Of a DNA stretch of 7,908 bases, positions 1 to 6,770 are shown in pieces. The stretch's first letter is position 1. Each line of letters opens with the position of its first letter. A model generated the notes under the pieces. That model was not told the DNA's origin. It saw only the letters and a program-made list of their open reading frames with translations, and made no database searches. The DNA is from an uncultured Clostridia bacterium (GTDB lineage: Bacteria > Bacillota > Clostridia > Oscillospirales > Ruminococcaceae). Location: positions 1-7,908 of the forward strand of contig CALXKG010000176.1 in assembly GCA_944388825.1 (NCBI GenBank), written 5' to 3'. The translations under genes were made by a program, and so were the position numbers.

Positions 1-468
1 CGTCGCGGACCGTAACGCCGCCGCCGCATCTATCTACATTAAGAGAGACATACCGGGCGGTATTCCCGGTGATGGTGCCGCCTTCCATCGTAAAGACGCC
101 GCCGTTTTCTACAATTACAACGGAAACCTTTCGAGCGGCATCGTCATTCCCGCGCAGGACAGCGCTATCCGAGAGGGTCAATGTACCCTTAACCAGCAGG
201 GTGGCTTCTGCACCCACCATTTGAATTTCGACATCGCCGTCAATCGTCAATTCTTTTCCAGCGGGAATGGTAATCGCACTAGTAACAGAAATAGAAGTCT
301 CTCCGCTTTCAAGTGCCAATTTTAAACTAGCAAAGTCAGATACAGTTTCTGCCGCGCTGACAGTCGAAACTAAATTACCCCCCCCGGAAGGGTGGAGGTG
401 CCTGTCGCAACCGGCACCATCGTCAGGACGCTGGCGGCCAGAAGGGCCGCGAGGATTTTCTTCGTCAT
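1..468 (-). CDS. Secreted beta-helix-type surface protein, N-terminal part, frameshifted at a G8 tract
   Basis: The gene runs off the left edge, so only its N-terminal part is visible. The start ATG at 468-466 follows an AGGA site eight bases upstream and opens a signal peptide: MTKK, then a hydrophobic run ILAALLAASVLTMVPVA. As written, this frame stops after 32 codons (TAG at 372-370), just past eight G on the coding strand. Adding one G (or removing two) joins it to a frame open to base 1 that reads LPGGGNLVSTVSAAETVSD, then text such as ITIPAGKELTIDGDVEI, VKGTLTLSDSAVLRGN and GGVFTMEGGTITGNTA, ending GGGVTV. The GG-F-M-GGTI-GN-A pattern is typical of right-handed beta-helix (pectin-lyase-like) surface proteins of Firmicutes. 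In the restored frame a signal peptidase cut after TVSA is plausible. The body is richer in AT codons (TTA, AAA, ATT) than its neighbours, which may mean a transferred gene. The function is probably exposed or secreted and binding-related. The frameshift may be real, switchable or an error. Confidence 0.7.
378..385 (-). repeat. Homopolymer tract (C8 on +, G8 in the coding sense)
   Basis: Eight identical bases lie between the signal-peptide codons and the body of the surface-protein gene. With eight G the reading frame ends at a TAG nine bases further on. With nine or six G it continues without a stop to the window edge. Tracts of this length are known slippage sites in replication, and also in sequencing. 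Confidence 0.9.
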
Positions 469-517
469 CTCGTTGTTCCTCCATTTTGGAAATATTTGGG
501 ACATAATCCCATGTTCC

Positions 518-546
518 AGTCTACCATACCCACCGGGGAAAAACAA
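518..546 (-). promoter_or_regulatory. Candidate sigma-A promoter for the surface-protein gene
   Basis: On the minus strand, TTGTTT (546-541) and TAGACT (523-518) are separated by 17 bases, and a TG one base before the -10 makes it an extended -10. It lies about 50 bases upstream of the ATG at 468. The -35 box is weak. Confidence 0.45.
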
Positions 547-597
547 GGGGATTCTGCGTAAATTTTGTCGATTTTCCCTTAGATTTTGCAGACCCCC

Positions 598-626
598 TTG
601 CGGAAACCGGGAAAATGCCTTATGAT
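598..626 (+). promoter_or_regulatory. Candidate sigma-A promoter for the exported protein gene
   Basis: TTGCGG (598-603) and TATGAT (621-626) are separated by exactly 17 bases, about 48 bases before the ATG at 674. It is divergent from the minus-strand promoter at 518-546, and the two -35 boxes are about 50 bases apart. The -10 matches the consensus at five of six positions. Confidence 0.65.
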
Positions 627-673
627 AGAGACAGCCGGACGGGAGAACCGGCCTGACCTGAAAGGAGATACCC

Positions 674-2278
674 ATGACAAAAAGCAAAATCCTGCGGGTG
701 CTGCTGCCCATCTGCATCACCCTCCTCTTCGCCGCCGGGTACTATTACTACGCGCCCCCGGCCATCAACTTCCACGACCCCGCCCTCTGGTGGTACCTGA
801 TCGCCGTACTGGCGGCCTACGGTATCCTGCGGCTGCTGTTCGGCTTTCAGACCCTCACCGAAAACGGCAAGCCCAACCTGAAAGGTTTCCTCGGCTTTGC
901 TGCGGCGGCCGTCCTCTTCCTCGTCTACTTCGTCATCCAGCTCTTCTCCGGCCCCCTCTTCCACGCCGGCACCTACGCCGCCGCCGGGGCGGAACGGATC
1001 ACCACCGGCGACTTCGCGTCCGAGGTGCAGATGGTCGAAAACGGCGAGATCACCGACATCGCCATCATGGACACCGTCACCGCCGAGGCGATGGGCCGCC
1101 GTCAGATCGGGTCGCTGGGGACGCTGGCCACCCAGTACGAACTGGGGCAGTTTATGACCACCACCGTAAACGCACAGCCCAAAAAGGTCGCGACGCTGGG
1201 TTACGGCAGCTTCTGGAAGTGGCTCAAGACCCGTTCCGACGGCATCCCCGGCTACGTCTCGGTCGACCCGGTCACCGGCAGCAGCGAGTATATCGAGTTC
1301 CCGGAGCCGATCCACTATTCCGACACCTCCTACTTTAATGAAAACATCTACCGCCATCTCCAGTTCTCCGCCCCGACCGCCGTCTTCGGCAACGTCCACT
1401 TCGAGGTGGACAACGACGGCAACCCCTACTGGATCGCCACCACCTATTCCTACCGGGTCGGCATCAACGCGGTGGCGGTGCCGGACGGCATCCTCGTCTG
1501 CGACGCCGTCACCGGCGCGGTCACCCGCTATGACGCCGCGGACGCGCCCCAGTGGGTCAGCATCGTCTACCCTGCCGACGACATCATCGAACTGGTCAAC
1601 TATGCCGGCCTCTACGGGAACGGCTTCTGGAACTCCCGCCTCTCGAAAACCGGCGTCTACACCTGCACCAATGACTATGGGTATAAGGTGGTCGGCGACA
1701 ACTTAAACGCCTTCACCGGCATCACCTCCGCCGCCAGCGACAAGAGTAACATCGCCTTTATCCTCTGTGACGAGCACACCGGCCAGGTCCGCCGGTACGA
1801 CATCTACGGCGCCGAGGAATATTCGGCCGAGACCGCCGCCGAGGGGCTGGTGATGAACTACGGCTATAAGGCCTCCTTCCCCAGCCTGGTGAACGTCGGC
1901 GGGAGGCCGGTTTATATCATGGCCCTCACCGACGACGGCGCGCTCATCAAACAGTACGGGATGGTCGACCTCCAGGACTACACCAAGGTCGTCGTCGGCG
2001 ACACGGTGCGGGACACCTGGCAGGCGTTCGTCGACCGGTACGGCGGCAGCTCCGCCGCGTCGTCCAACGAGCCGGCGGCCGTCCGGCTGACCGCCCCGCC
2101 CGAAACGGCGGTCATCGAGGGGAACTCCTACATCTACCTCGAAACGGCGGACGGCATCTACCGCCTCCAGGCCGACGGCAATGAGGAAGCCCTCTTCGCC
2201 GGGGCGGGCGACCGGCTGGAGCTGACGGTCTCCGGCCAGCTCCGCGACGGGCTTTATACGGCGGAACTCAAACGGTAA
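674..2278 (+). CDS. Membrane-anchored exported protein of unknown function
   Basis: The 534-residue protein starts at an ATG preceded by AAGGAGA (662-667). Three hydrophobic segments fill the N-terminus (about residues 6-23, 38-56 and 71-91). The lysines and arginines at 3-8 and 66-70 fit an inside N-terminus, so the remaining 440 residues should lie outside the cell. That part carries three spaced D-x-x-T-G motifs (DPVTG 198-202, DAVTG 277-281, DEHTG 366-370), the last two continuing as TRYD or RRYD, reminiscent of PepSY-type repeats. Between them are blocks such as FEVDNDGNPYW, NGFWNS, FTGITS and YGAEEYSAETAAEGLV. From memory, similar Firmicutes proteins exist with loose labels such as CvpA-like; I do not trust that as a function. 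It has its own promoter and terminator, so it is a single-gene unit. No catalytic motif was recognised. An envelope role is inferred from topology only. Confidence 0.85.
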   Translation: MTKSKILRVLLPICITLLFAAGYYYYAPPAINFHDPALWWYLIAVLAAYGILRLLFGFQTLTENGKPNLKGFLGFAAAAVLFLVYFVIQLFSGPLFHAGTYAAAGAERITTGDFASEVQMVENGEITDIAIMDTVTAEAMGRRQIGSLGTLATQYELGQFMTTTVNAQPKKVATLGYGSFWKWLKTRSDGIPGYVSVDPVTGSSEYIEFPEPIHYSDTSYFNENIYRHLQFSAPTAVFGNVHFEVDNDGNPYWIATTYSYRVGINAVAVPDGILVCDAVTGAVTRYDAADAPQWVSIVYPADDIIELVNYAGLYGNGFWNSRLSKTGVYTCTNDYGYKVVGDNLNAFTGITSAASDKSNIAFILCDEHTGQVRRYDIYGAEEYSAETAAEGLVMNYGYKASFPSLVNVGGRPVYIMALTDDGALIKQYGMVDLQDYTKVVVGDTVRDTWQAFVDRYGGSSAASSNEPAAVRLTAPPETAVIEGNSYIYLETADGIYRLQADGNEEALFAGAGDRLELTVSGQLRDGLYTAELKR

Positions 2279-2286
2279 TTCGCAAG

Positions 2287-2321
2287 GCCCTGTCCGTCTT
2301 CCGGACGGGGCTTTTGCTTTT
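2287..2321 (+). terminator. Intrinsic terminator of the exported protein gene
   Basis: A ten-base-pair stem with one G-T pair (GCCCTGTCCG at 2287-2296, CGGACGGGGC at 2302-2311) and a five-base loop is followed by TTTTGCTTTT. It begins eight bases after the stop codon. Confidence 0.9.
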
Positions 2322-2358
2322 CAGATAACAATACCGCTTCCGGTCAGGCGCAAACCCC

Positions 2359-2524
2359 GGCCTCCCTCCCCGAGGAAGGTGGCGCGGATGCGCCGAAAGG
2401 AGTTAGAAAACAGGCGAAAGCCGTTTTTCCTTCAAGGAATTCCGGTTATTGGGCTAGACAGCTTTGCTGTCCAGTCCCACTCCTTCAGTCGGCATTCGCC
2501 GACAGCTCCCTCGGAGAGGGAGCC
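2359..2524. repeat. Palindromic MITE-like intergenic element
   Basis: Two arms of about 45 bases (2359-2403 and 2479-2524) are imperfect inverted copies: both read GGC(C)TCCCTC, then CCGAGG, a small hairpin, then AAGGAGT when compared in the same sense. Each arm folds into two hairpins (for example 2381-2394 and 2361-2379; 2489-2502 and 2506-2522). Between the arms a third long hairpin (2451-2477) is built on GACAGC-TTT-GCTGTC. The whole would fold as a clover-like structure. There is no transposase and no believable gene. I recall sequences resembling the right arm as frequent between genes in gut Clostridia, but this was not searched. It separates the terminator upstream from the MarR promoter and probably does not control either. 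Confidence 0.75.
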
Positions 2525-2588
2525 TTTCAGGTGGTGCTTTTCCATCAAATTGTTCCCTTATATCCCTGAAAAAAATCCCCGCGCCCCC

Positions 2589-2617
2589 TTGACAACCGGG
2601 AATTGCCTTGCTATAAT
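2589..2617 (+). promoter_or_regulatory. Consensus sigma-A promoter of the MarR gene
   Basis: TTGACA (2589-2594) and TATAAT (2612-2617) are both perfect matches with a 17-base spacer. The last base of the -10 box is the first base of the operator, so repressor binding would block RNA polymerase. A promoter this strong needs repression, which fits autoregulation. Confidence 0.93.
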
Positions 2618-2635
2618 AGCTAATAGAGTTAGGTA
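2617..2635 (+). promoter_or_regulatory. Probable MarR operator O1 (autoregulatory)
   Basis: TAGCTAA, five bases, TTAGGTA: an inverted repeat of 7-5-7 with one mismatch, placed at the -10 box and transcription start. The same half-sites and the same spacing recur at 3151-3169 in front of the ABC genes. Size and position are usual for MarR-family operators. Confidence 0.8.
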
Positions 2636-2662
2636 ATTCAGAAAGGGAAAGAGGTGCGGGAA

Positions 2663-3112
2663 ATGCAGGAAAAGGACTACCAGAAACTGCTGGAGGAAAT
2701 GGTCCACGCGATGGTCGCCCTCCGCTTCACCGACTTTTCCCGGATGATCGCCGACACGGTCAAAGGCGAAGGGTTCGTGCTGGGGTATTTAAACCACAAC
2801 GCCTCCGCCCAGCCGGGAGACATCTCCCAGATGATGAACGCCTCAACCGCCTATGTCAGCAAGGTGCTGCGGGGGCTGGAGGACAAGGGGATGCTGCTCC
2901 GGCAGAAGGACCCGGACGACCGGCGGAAGACGCTGTTGGTCCTGACGCTGAAAGGCAGGCAGGAAGCCGGTAAAATGGAGCAGGAGGTGCAAACCGCGAT
3001 CATCGCCTTCCTGAAGTCCCTGGGGGACGAGGACGCCTCCAACTTTGTCCGCATCCTCTCCAAAATCGCCCGCAAGTCGGAGCATCCGGAAGAAAACGAT
3101 ACGCCGTCCTGA
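2663..3112 (+). CDS. MarR-family transcriptional repressor
   Basis: The 149-residue protein is a usual length for MarR, a dimeric winged-helix repressor that releases DNA when a small ligand or oxidant binds. The helix-turn-helix lies around residues 50-75 (QPGDISQMMNAST, then AYVSKVLRGLEDKG). The wing carries the family hallmark DPDDRRKTLLVLT (83-95), and the flanking N- and C-terminal helices would form the dimer interface. I chose ATG 2663 because GAGGTG stands six bases upstream. A GTG at 2654, in frame, would add three residues. It has no cysteine, so a thiol-oxidation switch is unlikely and a ligand is more probable. It is transcribed from the consensus promoter at 2589-2617, ends in its own terminator, and is followed 119 bases later by the exporter genes that it most likely controls along with itself. 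Confidence 0.93.
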   Translation: MQEKDYQKLLEEMVHAMVALRFTDFSRMIADTVKGEGFVLGYLNHNASAQPGDISQMMNASTAYVSKVLRGLEDKGMLLRQKDPDDRRKTLLVLTLKGRQEAGKMEQEVQTAIIAFLKSLGDEDASNFVRILSKIARKSEHPEENDTPS

Positions 3113-3117
3113 AAAGC

Positions 3118-3141
3118 AAAAGCGGTCCAACCCGCTTTTTT
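3118..3141 (+). terminator. Intrinsic terminator after the MarR gene
   Basis: AAAAGCGG (3118-3125), a six-base loop and CCGCTTTT (3132-3139) are followed by two more T. The GC part is only four pairs, so some read-through into the ABC genes is possible. Confidence 0.7.
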
Positions 3142-3150
3142 GTTCATAAA

Positions 3151-3169
3151 TAGCTAACCTTTTTAGCTA
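3151..3169 (+). promoter_or_regulatory. Probable MarR operator O2 in front of the ABC exporter genes
   Basis: TAGCTAA, five bases (CCTTT), TTAGCTA: a perfect 7-5-7 inverted repeat, better than O1. It lies just after the MarR terminator and 62 bases before the ABC start codon. I could not place a convincing -35/-10 pair around it (TTGTTC at 3140-3145 and CATAAA at 3145-3150 are weak candidates), so the promoter it covers remains unassigned. Confidence 0.8.
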
Positions 3170-3172
3170 ATA

Positions 3173-3199
3173 AAGTTTGCTGAAAATGACAGCAAACTT
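3173..3199 (+). other. Perfect 10-bp inverted repeat in the exporter leader
   Basis: AAGTTTGCTG (3173-3182) and CAGCAAACTT (3190-3199) are perfect complements around a seven-base loop. It sits between operator O2 and the AAGGAGG ribosome site (3216-3222). No T-run follows, so it is not a terminator. It could be a leader-RNA hairpin affecting stability or translation, or a second protein-binding site. Confidence 0.75.
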
Positions 3200-3231
3200 C
3201 ACACCCTATCCACCAAAGGAGGAACACCCAT

Positions 3232-4989
3232 ATGCTGAAACTGTTTTCCCATCTCGGCAAGCGGGAATGGGCGATGACCGGCGGGGCGCTGCTGTTCATC
3301 CTCGGGCAGGTCTGGTTTGACCTGCGGCTGCCCGAGTACATGAGCGAGATCACCGTCCTTGTCCAGACCGAAGGCAGCAGTATACAGGCGGTGCTGGCTG
3401 CCGGCGGGAAGATGCTGCTCTGCGCCCTGGGGAGTATGCTGCTGGCGGTTGCGACCGGCTTTTTCACCGCCGTCGTTTCGGCGACGCTGACCCGCAACCT
3501 GCAATCCGCCCTCTACCACAAGGTCCTGTCCTTCTCGGGCGCGGAGATGGGGCGGTTTTCGACCGCTTCCCTCATCACCCGCACCACCAACGACGTCACC
3601 CAGGTGCAGATGCTCCTGTCGATGGGCGTCCAGCTGATCGTCAAAGCCCCGGTCACGGCGGTGATGGCGATTTTCAAGATCCAGGAGAAGGGCACCCCCC
3701 AGTGGACGCTTATTACGGCGGCGGCGGTCGTGCTGCTGCTCAGCTTCATCGGCGTCCAGATCGCCTACCTGCTGCCCAAATTCCGGATCGTCCAGAAGCT
3801 GACCGACAACCTAAACCGGATCATGCGGGAAAATCTCACCGGCCTCCGGGTCGTCCGGGCCTGCAACGCCGAGCGGTACCAGGAGGGCAAATTTACCGCC
3901 GCCAACGCCGCCCTGACCGATAACAACCTCAAAGCCGGCCGGGCGACCGCGGCGATGATGCCGTTTATCAGCCTTGTTTTCAACGGCGTCTCCCTCGGCA
4001 TCTACTGGGCGGGGGCCTACATCATCGAAGCGGCCGGGATGGCGGATAAGCTGACCATCTTCTCCAATATGGTCGTCTTCTCCTCCTATGCGATGCAGGT
4101 CATCAGCTCGTTTATGATGCTGACGGTCATCTTCATCATGCTCCCCCGCGCCCAGGTCGCGGCCCAGCGGATCCGGGAGGTGCTGGACACCGTCCCCACG
4201 ATGCGGGACGGGGATAAAACGGGCGGCGGGACAAAGGGCGAAGTGGTATTCGACCACGTCAGCTTCCGCTACCCCGGCGGCGAGGGGAATGTCCTGGAGG
4301 ATATCTCCTTCACCGCCCGTCCCGGCGAGACGGTCGCGATCATCGGCGCGACCGGTTCGGGCAAGTCAAGCCTGGTAAACCTCATCCCCCGGCTGTACGA
4401 CGTAACGGCGGGAAGCGTCAGAGTGGACGGCGTAGACGTGCGGGACTATCCGCTTACCAAGCTGCGGGATAAGCTGGGCTACGTCTCCCAGAAGGCGGTG
4501 CTGTTCGCCGGTACCATCCGGGAAAACATCGCCCTCGGCGAAAACGGCAGGGCACCTGGGACCGCGCCCGATATCCGGGCCGCCCTGTCGGTCGCCCAGG
4601 CGGAAGAATTCGTCGGCGGCCTGCTGGACGGGATAGAAGCCCCGGTCGCCCAGGGCGGGACCAACTTCTCCGGCGGGCAGAAGCAGCGGCTCTCGATCGC
4701 CCGCGCGGTGGCCCGCCGCCCCGAGATCTACATCTTCGACGACTCCTTCTCCGCCCTCGACTATAAGACCGACCGGGCGCTGCGGGAGCGGCTGAAAGCG
4801 GAAGCAAAGGGCGCCACCACCATCATCGTCGCCCAGCGGATCGGCACGATCATGGACGCCGACCGGATCATCGTGCTGGAGGACGGACGCGCCGCCGGCA
4901 TTGGCACCCATCAGGAGCTATTGGAAACCTGCCCCGTTTACCGGGAGATCGCAGAATCCCAGCTGTCAAAGGAGGAACTGGAAAGATGA
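3232..4989 (+). CDS. ABC exporter half-transporter with degenerate ATP site (heterodimer subunit 1)
   Basis: The 585-residue protein couples ATP use to export across the cytoplasmic membrane as half of a type IV (multidrug/peptide) ABC exporter. About six membrane helices lie in residues 1-305 (for example 15-31, 59-82, 160-180, 277-305), followed by a nucleotide-binding domain from about 336. Walker A is GATGSGKSS (372-380, K378), the Q-loop glutamine is Q420, the signature is NFSGGQ (478-483), and Walker B ends D503-D504. Aspartate stands where the catalytic glutamate should be, and Q535 replaces the switch histidine (IVAQR). Those two changes mark the inactive-site subunit of heterodimeric exporters such as TM287/288, BmrCD and LmrCD. 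AAGGAGG at 3216-3222 supports the ATG. Its end overlaps the next gene by four bases. It is probably repressed by the MarR protein. The substrate is unknown; drug, bile-derived or peptide compounds are all possible. Confidence 0.95.
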   Translation: MLKLFSHLGKREWAMTGGALLFILGQVWFDLRLPEYMSEITVLVQTEGSSIQAVLAAGGKMLLCALGSMLLAVATGFFTAVVSATLTRNLQSALYHKVLSFSGAEMGRFSTASLITRTTNDVTQVQMLLSMGVQLIVKAPVTAVMAIFKIQEKGTPQWTLITAAAVVLLLSFIGVQIAYLLPKFRIVQKLTDNLNRIMRENLTGLRVVRACNAERYQEGKFTAANAALTDNNLKAGRATAAMMPFISLVFNGVSLGIYWAGAYIIEAAGMADKLTIFSNMVVFSSYAMQVISSFMMLTVIFIMLPRAQVAAQRIREVLDTVPTMRDGDKTGGGTKGEVVFDHVSFRYPGGEGNVLEDISFTARPGETVAIIGATGSGKSSLVNLIPRLYDVTAGSVRVDGVDVRDYPLTKLRDKLGYVSQKAVLFAGTIRENIALGENGRAPGTAPDIRAALSVAQAEEFVGGLLDGIEAPVAQGGTNFSGGQKQRLSIARAVARRPEIYIFDDSFSALDYKTDRALRERLKAEAKGATTIIVAQRIGTIMDADRIIVLEDGRAAGIGTHQELLETCPVYREIAESQLSKEELER

Positions 4990-6770
4990 CCCACCATATG
5001 ATGAAACCGGCGGCAAAACCCGCCCCCCACGGCAAGGGAGGGTTAAAGCCCCTGCTCGCCTTCTGCAAACCCTGGTTCCCGGCGGTGGCAGTGGCGCTGA
5101 TCTGCGCCGTCGGCGGCACCATCTTCACGATCATCGGCCCCGACAAGCTGTCCCAGCTGACCGACCTCATCACGGCGGGCCTGCTGGGCGGTACCGACAT
5201 GGCGGCGGTGGGCCGGGCAGCGGGGATACTCTGCGGGATGTACGCCGCTTCCTTCCTGCTGTCGCTTATCCAGTCGCAGATCATGACCACCGTCACCCAG
5301 CGGACCTCCCAGCGGCTGCGGGAATCGATCAGCCGGAAATTAAACCGCCTGCCGATCGACTACTTCAACAGGACCACCTTCGGCGATATCCTCTCCCGGG
5401 TCACCAACGACGTCGACCTGATCGGCCAGACCCTGCAGTCCAGCGTCGTCAGCTTCGTCTCGGCGGTCGTGACCTTTTTGGGATGCCTTGCCATGATGTT
5501 TGTGACCAACTGGGTGATGGCCCTGTCGGCGATCGCGGCGAGCCTCCTGGGCTTTCTGCTGACCGCCCTGATCACCGGCCGCTCCCAGCGGTATTTCGTC
5601 GCCCGGCAGGAAGAGCTGGGGGCCTTAAACGGCCACATCGAGGAAGCCTACTCCGGCCAGACGGTGCTGCGGGTCAACAACGCCGAGCGGCAGTTCTCGG
5701 AGAAGTTTGAAGCCTTAAACGGAAAGCTCTACAGCGCCAGCTGGAAGAGCCAGTTCCTCTCGGGGCTGATGATGCCGGTGATGGGCTTTGTCGGCAACCT
5801 GGGGTATGTGACCGTCTGCGTCACCGGGGCGCTTTTGACGATGAACGGGCAGATCACCTTCGGCGTCATCGTCGCCTTTATGACCTACGTCCGGCTGTTC
5901 ACCAGCCCCCTTTCCCAGATCGCCCAGTCGCTCACCAGCTTCCAGTCCGCCTCCGCCGCGTCGGGGCGGGTGTTCGAGCTGCTGGAAGCGGAGGAGATGG
6001 AGGACGAGTCCGGCAAAACCCAAACGATCGAACACCCCACCGGGCAGGTCAGCTTCTCCCACGTCCGGTTCGGCTACACCCCCGGGCGGACGGTTATCCA
6101 GGACTTCAGCCTCGACGTCCGCCCCGGCCAGAAGGTCGCGATCGTCGGGCCGACCGGCGCCGGCAAGACGACGCTTGTCAACCTCCTGATGCGGTTTTAC
6201 GAGCTGGGCGGCGGCGCGATCTCGATGGACGGGGTAAACCTCCGCGACGTCACCCGGGAAAACGTCCACGACCTCTTCGGGATGGTGCTGCAGGACACCT
6301 GGCTGTTTGAAGGGACCATCCGTGAGAACCTCTGCTACGGCAAATCCGGCGTCACCGACGGGCAGCTCGACCGGGCCTGCAAGGCGGCCGGGCTCCTCCA
6401 CTTCATCTCCGCCCTCCCCCACGGCTACGACACCGTTTTAGACGGGAGCGTCAGCCTGTCGGAAGGCCAGAAACAGCTGCTCACCATCGCCCGGGCGATG
6501 GTCGAGGACGCGCCGATGCTGATCCTCGACGAGGCGACCAGCTCGGTCGATACCCGCACCGAGGAGCAGATCCAGCGGGCGATGGACGAGCTGACAAAGG
6601 GGCGCACCTCCTTCGTCATCGCCCACCGGCTTTCGACCATCAAAAACGCCGACATCATCCTGGTCTTAAAGGACGGCGACATTGTCGAAAGCGGCAATCA
6701 CGAACAGCTGCTTGAAAAGGGCGGCTTCTACGCGGAACTGTATAACGCTCAGTTCTCCGGCGCGGCATGA
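4986..6770 (+). CDS. ABC exporter half-transporter with catalytic Glu (heterodimer subunit 2)
   Basis: The 594-residue partner of the preceding gene has the same layout: a six-helix membrane domain to about residue 325 and an ATPase domain from about 353. It begins inside an ATGA overlap with the stop of subunit 1, with AAAGGAGG (4968-4975) ten bases upstream, so the two are translationally coupled and made in equal amounts. Here Walker A (GPTGAGKTT, 388-396, K394), the Q-loop (Q436), Walker B with the catalytic glutamate (LILDE, E516) and the switch histidine (H547, IAHRLST) are all intact. The signature motif, however, is LSEGQ (491-495) rather than LSGGQ. In the dimer this faces the faulty site of subunit 1, while its own good site faces the good signature of subunit 1, leaving one hydrolysing site. 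The stop codon opens the hairpin array downstream. Confidence 0.95.
   Translation: MTHHMMKPAAKPAPHGKGGLKPLLAFCKPWFPAVAVALICAVGGTIFTIIGPDKLSQLTDLITAGLLGGTDMAAVGRAAGILCGMYAASFLLSLIQSQIMTTVTQRTSQRLRESISRKLNRLPIDYFNRTTFGDILSRVTNDVDLIGQTLQSSVVSFVSAVVTFLGCLAMMFVTNWVMALSAIAASLLGFLLTALITGRSQRYFVARQEELGALNGHIEEAYSGQTVLRVNNAERQFSEKFEALNGKLYSASWKSQFLSGLMMPVMGFVGNLGYVTVCVTGALLTMNGQITFGVIVAFMTYVRLFTSPLSQIAQSLTSFQSASAASGRVFELLEAEEMEDESGKTQTIEHPTGQVSFSHVRFGYTPGRTVIQDFSLDVRPGQKVAIVGPTGAGKTTLVNLLMRFYELGGGAISMDGVNLRDVTRENVHDLFGMVLQDTWLFEGTIRENLCYGKSGVTDGQLDRACKAAGLLHFISALPHGYDTVLDGSVSLSEGQKQLLTIARAMVEDAPMLILDEATSSVDTRTEEQIQRAMDELTKGRTSFVIAHRLSTIKNADIILVLKDGDIVESGNHEQLLEKGGFYAELYNAQFSGAA

Noticed and set aside
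370..720. Longer minus-strand frame starting at 720 for the left surface gene
   Set aside because: It would run through the divergent promoters and into the opposite gene. The start at 468 has a ribosome site and a clean signal peptide.
620..1399. Minus-strand open frame of 259 codons opposite the exported protein gene
   Set aside because: Shadow of a GC-rich gene: rich in Gly, Asp, Arg and Val, with no ribosome site and no recognisable domain. The opposite strand is clearly coding.
2379..2636. Plus-strand open frame of 85 codons between the exported protein and MarR genes
   Set aside because: It lies across the palindromic element and the MarR promoter, has low-complexity palindromic origin and no start signal.
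2654..2662. GTG at 2654 as the MarR start
   Set aside because: It is possible (GGG six bases upstream), but GAGGTG fits better as the ribosome site of the ATG at 2663. The difference is only three residues.
3173..3199. Riboswitch or attenuator in the exporter leader
   Set aside because: Only one simple hairpin, with no alternative pairing or T-run terminator seen, and the leader is too short for a known aptamer.
4366..4911. Minus-strand open frame of 181 codons opposite the first ABC gene
   Set aside because: It overlies the conserved Walker and signature motifs of the ABC protein and shows only GC-rich shadow composition.
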